Assembly: GCA_947095585.1 (NCBI GenBank)
Contig: OX352765.1
Coordinates: 20,862,254-20,926,253 of the forward strand
Source: Nephrocerus scutellatus
Lineage: Eukaryota; Arthropoda; Insecta; Diptera; Pipunculidae
Reading direction: 5' to 3'
Length of the DNA stretch: 64,000 bases
The notes beneath the pieces were generated by a model that was given only the letters and a program-made list of their open reading frames with translations, was not told where the DNA came from and searched no databases. This document shows positions 23,201 through 34,967 of this stretch, one piece after another; within the stretch, counting starts at the first letter, position 1; each line of letters opens with the position of its first letter. The translations under genes were made by a program, and so were the position numbers.

Positions 23201-25463
23201 AGAAGAAGGATGGACGCGATAGAATCTGTGCCGTCTACTCAACTGGCTTAAATGATTCGCTCCAACCCCGAGCTATCGCCATTCAAACTTCAGCAAAATC
23301 GCTTTTCTTCAAGTAGAGCTCGACGACGACTCAAAAAAGCTGATGACCATCAACACTCACTGAGGACATTTTAAAGTTAATCGGCAGCAGCCAGGAGTCA
23401 AGGCAGCACCAGGAATCTTCCAAATACTTGTGAGCAGCGTGATGAGCGGAGCAAAACGAGCTTTTCCTTTCTTCGACGATTTCATCGCCAGAAGAACCGA
23501 TCAAAACAACAACGACAAGAACCTGTGCGAAGTTTTGTAGTCGCATTCAGGCGAACGTTGTGGCCATCGTGGAGGATTACAACAATGAGACAACGCACCT
23601 AAAAAGATCCAATTCAGTCGATTACACGCCGTTCACAGGAATTTGGAATCTCTCAGTGCACATTGCTAAATTTTGCGTAAAGTTCTTGGCCTACACCTTT
23701 CCGAAATCAAATTAACTCAAGAACTGAAGCCTCTTGATCATTTGAAGCGCCGAAACTTCTCCGATCGGGAAAGTTTGAAGAAAATCCTTAAAATCATCTT
23801 TAACGATAAAGTCCATTTTTGTTTTAATCGCTTGTCAATGAGCAAAATTTGCATTATTGGACAGCAACAAACCCACCTGTGCTTCAAGAGAATCCATTGC
23901 ATCCACAAAAAGTTAAAGTTAAAGTTACCATGTCTGGATTTCATGCCGGGGTGTAATTGGATCGTATTTTTTCGCCGATGAAAATGATCGTCATGCTACG
24001 GTCAATGGAGTTCGTTATCATGCCATGTTGGAAGACTTTTTTGGCCAGATAGGATAGATTTGGATAGACTTGACATCAAGATAGTGCCACATGCCACACA
24101 GCTGGTCAAACAATCGATCTATTGAAGGTGAAGTTCGGTAATCGTGTCTCGAGAAATGGTCCAGTCAAATGGCCAGCTCGCTCATGCAATTTACCGCCGT
24201 TCGATTTATTTTTATTGGGTAACGTTAAGTCGTTTATTTAAGCCAACAAGCCAACAACGTTAGAGAAGCTCAGGAAAAATATCGAACGTGAAATTGCCAA
24301 CATTCCGAAGGATATTTGTGGAAGAGTGGTGGAAAATTAGCTCCAAAGAATCGATCGCTGCAAACGTGCTCGCGGTGGTGTCATAATATGAATGTTATCG
24401 GATTCCATACTTAAATGTAACATGCGTACTACACCTGGAATAAATTTGACCCCGATATCTCAATAAATTCAAATTTAGATACACAATTGTTATGTCCTTT
24501 TCGAAAAACCTTTTTCGTTTGCGTTGGGGTTGTTTTATGCCACAATAAGAGGTTTTTATCATAATTTCCAATTAGCCAGATACTTTACAAAAATCAAAAA
24601 CTGGACTATGTTTTACAAAAATACAATCCAGAATGTTTAAATCCAAAAATTTATACATCCGGTATTCAAAGAAAGCAAGAACCGCTATATTTTGGAAGAG
24701 GTGATTCACTTGGGTCAGTGGGCCTTTATAAGAATGTCCATTAGAAACGTCATGTTTTTTATGAATTGTCCAAAATTTTTATATTATAGCCATCTTTCAT
24801 GCAAGCTCGAGTCCACCACAGTCCAGAGTCCAACCATTTCCGAAGGTTGGGCCCATTTTTCATGACTCCTCTAAATCTAAGCAAGCGTCTTAAATAAGAT
24901 CAAGAAGTTTTTGATCATTAAATCGAGTTAAAAAGCCTATGTTTAGTATTGCATCCAAGGAAGTAAATAACATTTTGAAAACAAAATGTACACATAACAC
25001 AACACAACAATTAATTAATTTTTTATAATTGTACACATTACCAACAAACAGACAAAGAACAAGAATGAATATGCAAATGCCAATGACCCGATAAGAAAGC
25101 TTGCTTTTCCCGGTCCCGATCGAGTAATTGGCTGGACTCCGATCGTACGAAGAAACAAATGCATTGGCGCAATATTTCTGTAGAAAACATTCTGCAAACA
25201 AAAAAGAAATTTTTTGCGTAATTAGCCATGTATCGCGTTGTATGTTGCTCACAGAATCCTCTCACTTGTTGACATGTTTCCGAAGACAGGTTCGACGCCA
25301 GTGACCCGTTACTCTCCTTTCGATTGTACACATCGAAATCACTGTTTTCCCGATCAAGCAATGCGCTGGAATACCTGCGAACAGCACGTGAATCAAACGA
25401 AGGCTTAACGTCGAGAAAGACCGTTTTCGCTTTTATAGTATTCCGATTGTAATTGTTTATCAT
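20213..25463 (-). CDS. Gr63a: Gustatory receptor for carbon dioxide, Gr63a orthologue
   Basis: Seven exons on the minus strand join in phase into 471 residues: 25463-25266, 25191-25042, 21506-21324, 21267-21124, 21068-20955, 20899-20459 and 20398-20213, each with GT/AG borders. Diagnostic blocks are NVFYRNIAPMHLFLR (67-81), AYVANNRIRIV (120-130), FEEAVIAYLFLVNILP, ILDNLTAMIGAWWF, TLSIYGLMSQLSEGFGIKDI and NWMNSDAQTEINMFLRA. The gustatory-receptor signature TYLVVLLQF is at 417-425. Gr63a is a seven-pass membrane protein of sensory neurons that forms the CO2 receptor with Gr21a. It is close to full family length and has no broken codons. Exon borders fall in phase 0 throughout. Intron 2 is 3.5 kb and filled with transposon remains. 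Met codons at 20992 and 25252 are read-through artefacts. Assignment to Gr63a over Gr21a rests on remembered sequence. Confidence 0.93.
21955..22125 (-). repeat. Degenerate minisatellite (ACCACCAAAAGACC-like), inverse copy
   Basis: A run of short A/C-rich units such as CCCTAAAAGACCACCAAAAT and CTAAAAGACGCCCAAAAGAC fills this stretch. Its reverse complement, GGTCTTTTGGTGGT-like, makes up 60820-61090. Unit length is about 10-13 bp with many variants. It lies in intron 2 of Gr63a. Confidence 0.7.
22500..23660 (+). mobile_element. Ty3/gypsy-type LTR retrotransposon fragment
   Basis: The frame at 22789-23316 ends in a run that resembles the start of a gypsy reverse transcriptase: a protease-to-RT linker, then IENEIKLLQLLNVI, YSKYAPPIVVAKKKDGRDRI and CAVYSTGLNDSL. 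After stops and a frameshift, 23300-23560 continues with pieces equivalent to the GVKSAPGIFQ and FFDDF(I/V) blocks. No LTRs were seen. The copy is broken and is antisense to the Gr63a gene in whose intron it lies. Confidence 0.75.
23660..24440 (+). mobile_element. Mariner-family transposase remnant
   Basis: Broken frames on the plus strand follow the order of a mariner-type transposase: IIFNDKVHFCFNRLS with the first catalytic Asp, IWGQQQTHL-like text, a VIGPYFF-like stretch near 23950, then HAT...GEVR, and the C-terminal NVREAQEKYRT and VEEWWKI blocks with RCKRARGG-like text near 24360. Several stops and frameshifts are present. It lies in intron 2 of Gr63a. Confidence 0.7.
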
Positions 25464-26039
25464 TTTTAGAATTTTATTCGATTTATATTTTTCCGATTAC
25501 TGCAACTGCTTTCAGCGAATGCACTCAAAGAACTGAGAAAACTTTGAAGTCATACCAGTCAGCGATCTAAATTACATTAGAAATTCATATTAATGACCGA
25601 CAGAATATTAAATGATATCCTTTTGTTTACACAATCGTTAATGGGAAACACTTTTTCGTCTGTTGCCGCAGAAGGGTTTGTTATTTACACCGCACTTCTT
25701 GTTAACTCTGTTTCAGGTTAGAGTTTGCATAGCATTTCCTGCTTGATTGGTGTCGCCCGTCGACCTTATCCTACATCCAATGTAAAGGATTTTTACAAGG
25801 ACATCTAACCTAATCGATTTCGTACGATTACTATTGTGAAGCCCTTAGTAAATTGTATAATATCGCAACAGCTTATTGGGGCACTTTAAGGTTCCTTGTT
25901 CCTTGGCAATAACGCTTGATGCCAAAACACCTGAAATTTTAGATTCAAAATCAATAAAAAAATGTTCCTACTTAAACTAAAACAAGTAAATGTAACAAAA
26001 AACTTGTTTTTTTTGGGTAATAACTTTTATGATACAATG

Positions 26040-27230
26040 CTGAGTACTTGAACAGCGGAAACCATTGTCGATGATAAAACCATTATGGCGAGCACAACAA
26101 AAAGATTACCACAAGGAGGGGTAGTGTCCCCCCTTTTGAGGAGCATTCTCGTAGATGAACTACTTCAGCGACTAGCTGAGGCAGGAACTTATGTATAAGG
26201 CTATGCGGACGATACAGTCATCGTGGCAAAAAGGAAGTTCGATGAAGTACTCTGTGATTTAATCCAAAATGGATTAACCATCACGAGCAGATGGTGCCTA
26301 GAAGTGGCACTTGGGGTTGCAACAATACCCAAACAAAACCACACTGGTACCAAAAGAAGGAAGCTGGGGCGAATGCACCCGGTTAGGTTTAATACCTGGG
26401 ACTGATATTTGATAGAAGACTGCTATGGAATAAACACCAACAGGCAGTACTGCAAAAATCAAAAAGAGCAATTATTTGTGTGAAGAAAAGTGGCAGAAAA
26501 ATACTGTGGAGTTAATCCAAGGAAAGTCCACTGGATGTACACCATGATAGGTATTCTAATGATTACTTATGGAGCAATGGCATGGGCAAATAGAACCAAA
26601 CTAAGCACCACGAGATGGGAATCGGAAAAGTGCAGGGGCTGGCCTGTGTTTTAATTACAGAACCTGCCCCACGGTGGGTATGGAGGCAATTCTAGGGCTA
26701 CATCCACTCTATATAGTGGTAGAGAGCAAATCCGAGGCAAGGTCATTAGTGGAATCACTAACCAAACAGGTTCCGTTAGCCAGCATGCCTTGTGATAACA
26801 TGGTGCAAAAGCTTGAATTTAAGAAAAACTTTGAAGTGAAGTGAAGAAAATGAGCACCAAGAAGGAATTCATATCTGAAACTGAATATCATATACATCCG
26901 GGAGCCAAAAAATGGTATACGGATAGGTCAAAGAAAGCAGAAGTCAAGGGTGCAGGAGTCCATGCGCCAAGAGCCAAGTACTCTGAAGCAATTGGGCAGT
27001 ACCGGAGCATATTCCAGGCAAAGGTACATGCCATCGAAAGATGTGCTCACTTTAATCTGGAAAACAACTACATGAGGAATGGAAATAGCCATTATGACAT
27101 ACAACCAAGCTGCGCTAAAAGCCCTAGATGCATTCCACATCACGTCAAGGTTACTGGAGCAGTGTATGGCGATGCTAAACAGGCTTGGCGAAGTAAACAA
27201 GGTACTAGAGAACTTTGAAGAATTCTAGTT
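26040..27230 (+). mobile_element. LINE remnant with RT and RNase H (R1/I-type)
   Basis: Plus-strand pieces read PQGGVVSPLLRSILVDELLQ, GYADDTVIVAK (active-site YADD at about 26200), NGLTITSRWCLEVALGV, ILGLHPLYIVVESKSEA, then the RNase H start KKWYTDRSKKAEVKGAGVHA and EAIGQYRSIFQAKVHAIERC. The RNase H DGS motif has become DRS. A block equivalent to QAALKALDAFHITSRLLEQC follows near 27110-27170. Numerous frameshifts make it non-functional. It ends abruptly at about 27230, where a minus-strand Jockey fragment begins. Confidence 0.8.
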
Positions 27231-27234
27231 GATA

Positions 27235-28330
27235 CTACTTCAACTTTCTCGACTACAAGTCTCACGGTGTCATTGGCAAATTTAGCCACTGTACTGTTTG
27301 GAGGAATTGGGATATGATTTGTAAAAAGTAAATATAATATTGGCCCTAATATACTTCCTTGTGGGACTCCAGCTTTAATTTTTTAAAGTGACGCATAAGC
27401 ATCTTCTTGCTTTATACGAAAGTATATTTCTGAGAGATAAGAGATTGCCGTATATTATTTGGGAAAGAGTAGCTTAAGTTTATATAGCAATCCTTCAAAC
27501 GCTTGAGCCACGTCTAAAAATATACCATTTTATTTTCTAGGGCTTTTTCAATAATGTCGGTTATTCTATGAACCTGCTCTATCGATGAGTGTTTTTCCCT
27601 GAACCCGAACTGATGAGATGGAATCACGCCTTTATTTTCAATGAACGGTTTTAGCCTTTTGATAAAGATCTTTTTAAATAACTTGGACATGATGGGCAAC
27701 AGTGTGAGATGGGTCTGTAAGATGACGGATCATTACAATCCTTCCCTGCCTTCGGAATCATTATTACTTCGGCAACTTTCCAAAAGCAAGGAAAATATTT
27801 GAATCTAAAGCAAGCATTCATTAACGCTGTTAGCTTACACTTGGGGAATTGTTTTATTAATTCAGCTGTAATGAGGTCATAACCAGAGGATTTTTTTAGT
27901 TATAACCCTTTTTGAGTAACAGTTTCGATTTCAGTAAGCGTGACTGGAGGGAACTTTTGTTCAGTTTTGAGTGTGCCTTTGCTTGTCCAGTTTTCATCAC
28001 CAAATCATGGCAACTTATAAGATCTTGTGTCTAATAATACTTTGGTATAGCCATAGTCATTTGAGGGTTTATTCATCTCGTTTTGTTAAACATATGTGGC
28101 AGGTACAGTAAGTTTTGTTAGTAATATATGATATGTGGGGGTTCCATGTACGTTTTTTTATCAAACACGACCCCTAGATATTTGGCTTCTGGCATTAATT
28201 GAAGGATTTTGCCTTGAAATTGTAGTACTGGAATTAACGATAGATAGATCCAACAACAATTTAATAGTGCTATAGTAAGTATGTGCAGATTAGTACCTTT
28301 TTCAACTGCAAGTTCGGATTGTTGTACGTT
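27235..28330 (-). mobile_element. Jockey-clade LINE reverse-transcriptase fragment
   Basis: On the minus strand, pieces from about 28000 down to 27240 read SSGYDLITAELIKQFPKC, YFPCFWKVAEVIMIPKAGKD, SYRPIS, then after a frameshift MSKLFKKIFIKRLKPFIE and SHQFGFREKHSSIEQVHRI, then LDVAQAFEGLLYKL, GVPQGSILGPILYLLFTNHI, and AKFANDTV in place of the YADD box. A separate thumb-like block (EAKYLGVVFDKKTYMEPPHI) lies at about 28195-28130, out of order, so the copy is rearranged or two copies adjoin. It is dead, with the catalytic motif altered. Confidence 0.8.
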
Positions 28331-28812
28331 TACATAAAGTAAAAAACACCATTAGTTAGAATAAAACAATACAGATAAAAATCTAAAAATTTTAAAATTA
28401 CGAATGCAATATTTTTTTAAATTCAACTTTGAAGTTCTAACAACTGTCATTCACAATAAATTGTGGTTTTATTTAAAACCAGCGCCGTCTACATGTGGAG
28501 TTGTGCTTTGTGACAAACGGAATAATCGAACAGAGTTAAGTGTGAACTGTCAATAGTCAAAATTTCGATAGGTGCAGATTTTAGTTCATCGGACAAAAGA
28601 ATATTCTATAAAAAACGAAATTTTTAGAAAGGCTTTCCCTTGAAGTTAAAATTGATTGCGATTTTGAAACAATCGTTCTTCGAATTGGAATTATTTTTTT
28701 AATACAATTTCAAAATTGATTCCCTTTTTTGATAATCGACCAGGTATTTTTGCATTTAGTTAGTAGTTCCGGTGTTTGGAATATTTATTGCCCAGAAGGT
28801 TCAAAGAAAAAA
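28331..28812. promoter_or_regulatory. 5' flank of Cdc37
   Basis: This AT-rich interval between LINE debris and the Cdc37 start codon must hold the Cdc37 promoter and 5' untranslated region. No TATA box or initiator can be assigned with confidence. Confidence 0.35.
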
Positions 28813-30180
28813 ATGGTGGACTACAGCAAGTGGAAGAACATCGAGGTAAGTAATCGGCATTAAGTATGTTCAGGTAGAGCTTGAAAACAAATAATTGAAC
28901 AACCGATATGGCTTAATAAGATTTCGGATGATGAAGACGACACACATCCAAACATTGATACGCCTTCACTTTTTCGATGGCGCCACCAGGCCCGCGTTGA
29001 ACGTATGCAAGAAATTGAGAAAAAGAAAGAAGAGATAAATAAGAAGAAAAAGACCCAAACAGCTCAATTGATGGAAGTCAAAAAAAAGCTACAGGACAAC
29101 CCGGAAAACGCCGACGAGCTGCAGGTTAATTGAAGTGCGCCTGCATCGATCGTATGCGGCTATCTTTCTATCGAATTTACTTATAAATGCACTTTATTAC
29201 AGAAGCAACTGAAGAAACTAGAAATTGAAGGCAAATCCATTGACAAGGAGGAAGACGAAATGCGTAAAGAAGAAAAGAAAACTCCGTGGAATGTGGATAC
29301 AATCAGTAAACCTGGATTCCAGAAGACCGTCATTAACACAAAGCCTAGCCGAAAACCAGACGAAAATCTAACTGATGAAGAACGTGAGCAGCGTCTAAAG
29401 AAATTCATCAAAGAGAACGAGAAACTCGTTAAGGAATACGGCATGATGCGAAAGTATGACGATTCAAAGCGCTTCTTGCAGGAACATTTGCATCTGGTGT
29501 GTGATGAAACTGCTAATTATTTGGTTATTTGGTCGATTAACTTGGAAATGGAGGAAAAACATGAGCTAATGTCACATGTGGCACACCAGTGTATTTGCAT
29601 GCAATATACCTTGGAGTTAGCCAAGCAACTGGATGTCGATCCACGAGCATGCGTTTCTTCGTTTTTCTCGAAAATTCAAAACTGCCAGCCAGAGTATAAG
29701 GCACAATTCGAATCGGAAATTGAAGCGTTCAAGGAGCGAATTCAAAAACGTGCTCAAGAGAAAATCCAGGAGGCCTTGGAAGAGGAGCGAAGAGAACGTC
29801 TTGGGCCTGGTGGGATAGATCCAGCGGACGTTTTTGAAGAATTGCCCGAAGTATGCAGTATAATATATTATTATAACTTATCTAGTTGACTCTTTATATC
29901 CTAGGAACTTAAAAAGTGCTTCGAGACACGTAACATCGGAATGCTACACGAAGCACTTGCAAAAATGCCTGTTGATCAAGCAAAATATCATATGAAAAGA
30001 TGTGTTGACTCGGGTCTGTGGGTACCAAATGCAGCGGATGAAGAAGGTGGTGAGCCAGGTGATGTCGACGCGTCTGCCTCACTAACTGGCGAAGGTAAGA
30101 TGAAGGAACAGAACGAAGAAAAAAAGCCGGCAAATGAAGAACCTATTTACACTGGCGTCTGCAGTGATGATTTAGACTGA
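28813..30180 (+). CDS. Cdc37: Hsp90 co-chaperone Cdc37
   Basis: Four exons (28813-28845, 28921-29124, 29203-29850, 29905-30180) join in phase into 386 residues, close to the length of fly Cdc37. The N-terminus [20 protein letters not shown] is the kinase-binding signature, and Ser13 in ISDDED is the position of the CK2 site in other Cdc37 proteins. A lysine/glutamate-rich coiled coil follows (about 35-110). The central Hsp90-binding domain holds [33 protein letters not shown] and [19 protein letters not shown]. The last exon has the [18 protein letters not shown] and [14 protein letters not shown] blocks. Cdc37 loads protein kinases onto Hsp90 in the cytosol. Splice sites are GAG|GTAAGT, AATAAG|ATT, CAG|GTTAAT, ATTACAG|AAG, GAA|GTATGC and TCCTAG|GAA. 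An AATAAA lies at 30300-30305. Confidence 0.97.
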
Positions 30181-30305
30181 TAAAGTGTTTTCCAGCTTTT
30201 TGTCAACAAAAAAATTGTGTACAAGTAAAAAACACGGAATTCCTTACTCAATATGTAAATAATTCTTGAAAATTCATAATTTGTTTAATTATGACTAACA
30301 ATAAA

Positions 30306-31435
30306 AGAACAGAGATAACATAAACTTAAAACAATTAATTTACAGGTTTTTCCTTCAATTCAACCGTAATCACGACTAAGATTTCGTCGTGATATGTGTG
30401 GGATTGTTCATATTTCTGTAACGAGTTCACTTGCCGGGGTACGCTTGCCAGCGTCCAGGGTAGTTTGCTTTAAAAACTTATAAACGGTTGGTTTCGTCAC
30501 AAAAATATTTGTTATAATTTGTATATGTTGTATTGTATTATTTCATTGGATTTAATTGGCTTCTGCTTGTGATAACGCTTATGTCGCTCCAGATTACTTA
30601 GCCGCTGACTCCGTTCCATTAGAGGTGAGATACTAGCAAGAGAATGTGGGTCTGCACTCAGGTGAGTGAGTGGGAAATCTGTCGCTAGTGGATTCATCCG
30701 AAAGCAGCTCTCACTGCTCACTCTCTGCTGAATAGATAACTGGGCCCCGCAAGAGATCAAACTTCAGTATGGAGTCCCAAGAGGCCCGCCAGAGTCCTTA
30801 AGTTAGCCTACCAGGGGAAAGCTCACCATATCAAGATTTTTAGATGGAGTCCGGTAAAGTCCGCCAGTGTCTCAAAATCAAAATGTCACGCCAGAAAAAT
30901 AGGCTGACCTGATTGTTGCGTCGACCAACTTTTGTTGTCCAGTATCTCGCCGCCAAAAGTCCTCCGTCGTTGACTCTGTTGTAGGTTTTTCTGTTGTCCC
31001 TTTTATGGATTTACTTTGTGATGTTTACTTGATTTCTTACCACTACTGTCGTTGTTGCTGTCGCTGTAAAATATGTCAATACTGCCAAAAATAGACCATT
31101 TTGTGTGTTTTGCCTCTTGATGAACTTTGCAGCTTCGCTCAGCTTTGTCATACTGTTGTTGTTTCTCCTTCGCTCGAGCATCGTTGTCACAATCGGATCA
31201 GTGAACGTGTGGAGGTTTGCATATAGTACATAGAGACTGTCGAATTTCGACCAATGGGCGATAACTAGTCATGATAATCACGCAATAAGTTGTCGACACA
31301 CGTTCCCCAATTATCAAAAAGCTTTATGAAAGATTTAAATCACTGCGAGTGTTTATGAGGTCTGAGGTACTCTGGTGTTTGAAGTTATCTGGCGTGTGTA
31401 GATGTAGAATTCGGACAAAAATGTCCAGTAGGTCA
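30306..31435. other. Gene-free repeat-like interval
   Basis: No coding sequence is supported. A short imperfect duplication is visible: GGAGTCCCAAGAGGCCCGCC near 30770 and GGAGTCCGGTAAAGTCCGCC near 30846. The stretch runs up to a Helitron-like 3' end at 31504 and may be the body of that non-autonomous element. Confidence 0.4.
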
Positions 31436-31504
31436 AATTTAAGCGAACGTGTGGTATGTGCAAAATTCAGATAATGTATTACGAGCCCGGAGGGCACAGC
31501 TAGT
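31436..31504 (+). mobile_element. Helitron/Helentron-type 3' terminus candidate
   Basis: A short perfect hairpin GCCC-GGA-GGGC (31485-31495) is followed by ACAGCTAGT at 31496-31504. A hairpin a few bases before a CTAG(T) end is the 3' mark of Helitron-like elements. The last nine bases, CAGCTAGTA, match those of a different element at 60787-60795. The 5' boundary cannot be placed. Confidence 0.45.
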
Positions 31505-31879
31505 AATCAGGGTAAAGGCATTTTTTTTTAGCGACCTGCTCTGTCGAATATTAATTCGACTGTCCCAAAATTAAATGCAAAAATTCTACGGAGCAAAATT
31601 CGTACGTTACAGAGCTACAAGAGTTTTCTGGTCACAAAAATCAATAAATAGAAGACGACGGAAACTGCCTGGTGTACTGGGCAACAGTTTTTTTCCCCGG
31701 ATGCGCCTGGAGGTGCAGGAACCTTCTTAAGATGCCCGTACCATTGGTTATGCCCAATTCATATACTTGATACTGACACTGTCAGTCGATTTATGCATAC
31801 GCGGTAAACTTCACCACTCAAAGAGCCACTATGAGAACCAGCCGCGCGAATTATGTCGTTTGAATCTTACCATTTTTAA

Positions 31880-32340
31880 CTTAGAACGTTTTTAAAAACT
31901 TGTATTTAACTTGACTTAACCCCATGGAGAGTATATAAGTCCAAAATAGCATTTTTATATTCCGCGTGAGACGCGTGTTGCGGGTGATGGACTGAAATTT
32001 TGCGAGCGGCTCAATGACAGGTGCAAATTTTGATAACCCGCGTTTATCGAGTGTCGCGAGTCACGTGTGCCGCGTGTGGTGCGGGGAAAAAATACTTTCA
32101 GATAGACAGTGTCGCAATACACATTCAGCTATAGCTGTAACGTGGGACATGTTAAAGATCGTGAACGACCAACGGATCGATGGTGTCAAAATACACATTC
32201 CGTCCCTCGTAAAAATAGATTATCGACGATCATATCAACGGATGGTTGATGTCGAAATACACGAATTGGGTAGGCAGCCTTCACCTACTACTCATTACAT
32301 TCGGTTTTACTTACTTCGCTAGATCGAATAGTCTTGTTCT
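31880..32340. repeat. Repeat related to the Tc1-like region at 10.9-11.1 kb
   Basis: The segment 31883-31987 shares TTTTTAAAAACTTNTATTTA, CTTGACTT, AATAGCATTTTTTATATT and GAGACGCGTGT blocks with 10890-11095, in the same order. The region downstream is rich in CACGTGTG/GCGTGTGG words. A 102-codon frame at 32014-32322 has no recognisable motif and is not called a gene. Confidence 0.5.
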
Positions 32341-32879
32341 TTGTAGTCGGCGCACAAGGTCCGTTCATACTATTTCATGGTTGCAATGCACTTGAAAAGG
32401 AGAAAATTTGTTGCCTCGTCCCTCACGGTAGCAATTCCTAGATCTATGTGAATATCACTATTCCTTTCGTACCATGGAGCTTTCACGATTGCTCTTATAG
32501 CATTTTGAAACGTTGCACCAAATAGGAAGTCTCCCAAGTAATTCTGCCACCATACGGTGAACGAGGAATTGCACGGATTTCATAATCTACACAATTATCC
32601 GGATACTTTTGAACGCTTCTCAGATGATAGCGTTCCAAATAACGCAAGACAAAACTAAGAACTTGAAAATCCTTTCTATATGGATTTTTTAACTGTACAA
32701 CTACCTTTGGTTTGTTAAACTGACCTAACTTCTCGTTTATTTACTGTCTATTTGTACCTTACATTTACTACGTATAAAAGCATTCCAACAGTAATAGTGA
32801 CCTATTGTTGGAAATAGTTACTAAATTAAACTTATTGCTGTTGCAACAGATAATAAAAATATTCAATATTGCTAACGTG

Positions 32880-33260
32880 CACAGGGCGCAGTAACGGCGC
32901 CACTTTTGTTAAATATAGATCAGCTCCTACGTTTGATCTCTCTAAACAGATTGCACATCGATGCTACAATAGGTGTCATTACTGGGCACTGTGTAATAGG
33001 CAAGCTTGCATGTATGAGGAGGAGGAGAACATTCCCCAACTTCTCTGCACAAGCTCAGCTCTCCCTCATAAATACTTAAGCCACATCTGAGAGCCTTCTT
33101 TTCAATGAGCTCAATGATTTGACAAATACTGATATTAAAAGTCTCTTACGCTTTATACGAAGCTCCAACCGATTCAACGAGTGGGTAAATTTCTCGATCC
33201 ATGTGGTATAACAATGGAACTTTACTGGTCTAAGTGTGTCGGTTTTACGCCGAGTTAAAT
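32880..33260 (+). mobile_element. LINE 3'-end fragment
   Basis: This plus-strand piece resembles the C-terminus of the LINE at 730-2320: a cysteine block with CNRQACMYEEEENIPQLLCT (compare CxxC...EEEDTIVHLLFTC), then LNDLTNTDIKSLLRFIRSS and NRFNEWVNFS in adjacent frames. Only the 3' end is present, as is usual for 5'-truncated LINE insertions. Confidence 0.65.
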
Positions 33261-33714
33261 TAATATACTCGTAGTTTGAAAGAGTTGAACATTTTATGTA
33301 TAACATATTTATTATTACAGAAAGGCACAAAATCGGCACCAGCAACAAGCCATCTAATGTGTTTCTATTTTTAATTGTAGACCTAAATGGGATAAACCTT
33401 TATTATGCATATTCTATCATGCGGAAAACATTGTTTCTTCCAATACAACACACCTCTAGAAATTACAAAATTATAGCCTGTACCATCTTTTAATTTGAAT
33501 AAAATGTCTTATGCAGTATTTATTAAACGCTTCACTGATTGGAAATTCATTCAAATTCTGATATTTGACTGAGACATTGTGGCTATCTCGCTAAGTATTA
33601 AGCGACATGTAATAATTAACTGATCGCAGTGCGGAAGGTAGTCGCCTATTATTCGGTGCTCAAGTAAAAATCTCTTAAAATAAAATCTTATAATAGTCAT
33701 ATCTAACGTTAGTT

Positions 33715-34762
33715 ATGTATGGATTACCTTTTGATGAAATTTCTGATAAACGCACCAGGGGATGGTTTTTGGTTGATTCCCTGCGCGATGTTGCAGTTCT
33801 TGTCACAATTTATCTGTTAATGGTGTTCTTGGTGCCGAAGCTAATGGAGAGGTGTGTTCCTTAAGAGTACATTTAAATCAGCACTTCATTTAATCAACAT
33901 TATTTGTACAGAAAAAGGCCGTTCAAACTTAAACTGGCGCTGATCGCATATAATTTATCAATGGCCCTGCTCAATACACACATCGCCAAAGAATTGTTCC
34001 TCTCTTCAAAACGAATGCAATATAATTACTTGTGTCAACCATGTAAAGAAATAAATCATCCGGATGAGCTAAGAGTAAGTTTCTGAATGATCTGGGAATA
34101 TATTTAAGATAAAAGAAAGTAGTTGTAGTAATAAACTACACTTTTTCCTTGTTGAGTCTAAGCTAAGATAAATAATGATTTACGTTTCAGATAGCATCGG
34201 CAGTCTGGTGGTTCTACATTTCGAAATTACTGGAATTCTCCGATACCTTGTTCTTTATTCTACGCAAGAAAAGAGATCAGTTAAGTTTTCTTCACATCTA
34301 TCATCATAGCACCATGTTTCCTCTGTGGTGGATCGCAATCAAGTGGGTGCCAACGGGTTCAAGTAAGCTAAATTATAAATTACTAGTTTTACACTGACAG
34401 ACTTGTTTGCAGCTTTCTTTCCTACTATGATCAATTCTGCAATTCATGTCATCATGTATACGTACTATACATTAAGTGCTCTTGGTTCGAGTTTTCAAAA
34501 GTTTCTCTGGTGGAAGAAGTACCTAACAGTGCTGCAGTTGGTAAGATTGAAAACAATTCAATGTACATCATAAAATGAGACTTCTTTGTAGATGCAGTTT
34601 ACTGTGGGAGTGCTTTGGGCAATTCAGGCTATCTACAATGGTTGCGACTTCCCAATTTGGATCAATTGCGTAACTATTGCATACATGATTTCTTTTCTGT
34701 TCTTATTCGGGAAATTCTATTTACAAAAATATACAGCGAAATATTTGAAGGACGTTAAATAA
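33715..34762 (+). CDS. Very-long-chain fatty acid elongase (ELOVL family)
   Basis: Five exons (33715-33851, 33912-34074, 34191-34362, 34413-34540, 34592-34762) join in phase into 256 residues. Family motifs are all present: KLLEFSDT (112-119, the KxxExxDT box), the histidine box HIYHH (135-139) that binds the catalytic metal or substrate, and HVIMYTYY (the HxxMYxYY box). Several hydrophobic spans fit an ER multipass enzyme. ELOVL enzymes carry out the first condensing step that adds malonyl-CoA to a long acyl-CoA. The start [17 protein letters not shown] suits the family. The C-terminus ends LKDVK without a clear dilysine signal. The AATAAA at 34758-34763 overlaps the stop codon. Its 3' end faces the Tls1 homologue 205 bp away. 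Which fly elongase it matches cannot be stated. Confidence 0.93.
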
Positions 34763-34967
34763 ATATTTGACCAAACATTACATTTACATTCCTTAACAGA
34801 TTTTCTACTGGTATAGTTAATATAGTATAATATATTAGTTAATATTGGTGATTACAATAGTATGACCTCTTGTGTGACTGTCTTATATAAGAAATTTTCA
34901 TTCACATTAAAAACAAAGTATTTATTTTGTTAAATATCTTAAAAGTTCTTAAACAAATTAAAGAATA

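Noticed and set aside
32430..32660. Minus-strand text resembling a conserved protein (RYLERYHLRSVQKYPDNC)
   Set aside because: It looks protein-like over about 50 residues but I cannot name a family, and stops follow; it may be an unrecognised transposon fragment.
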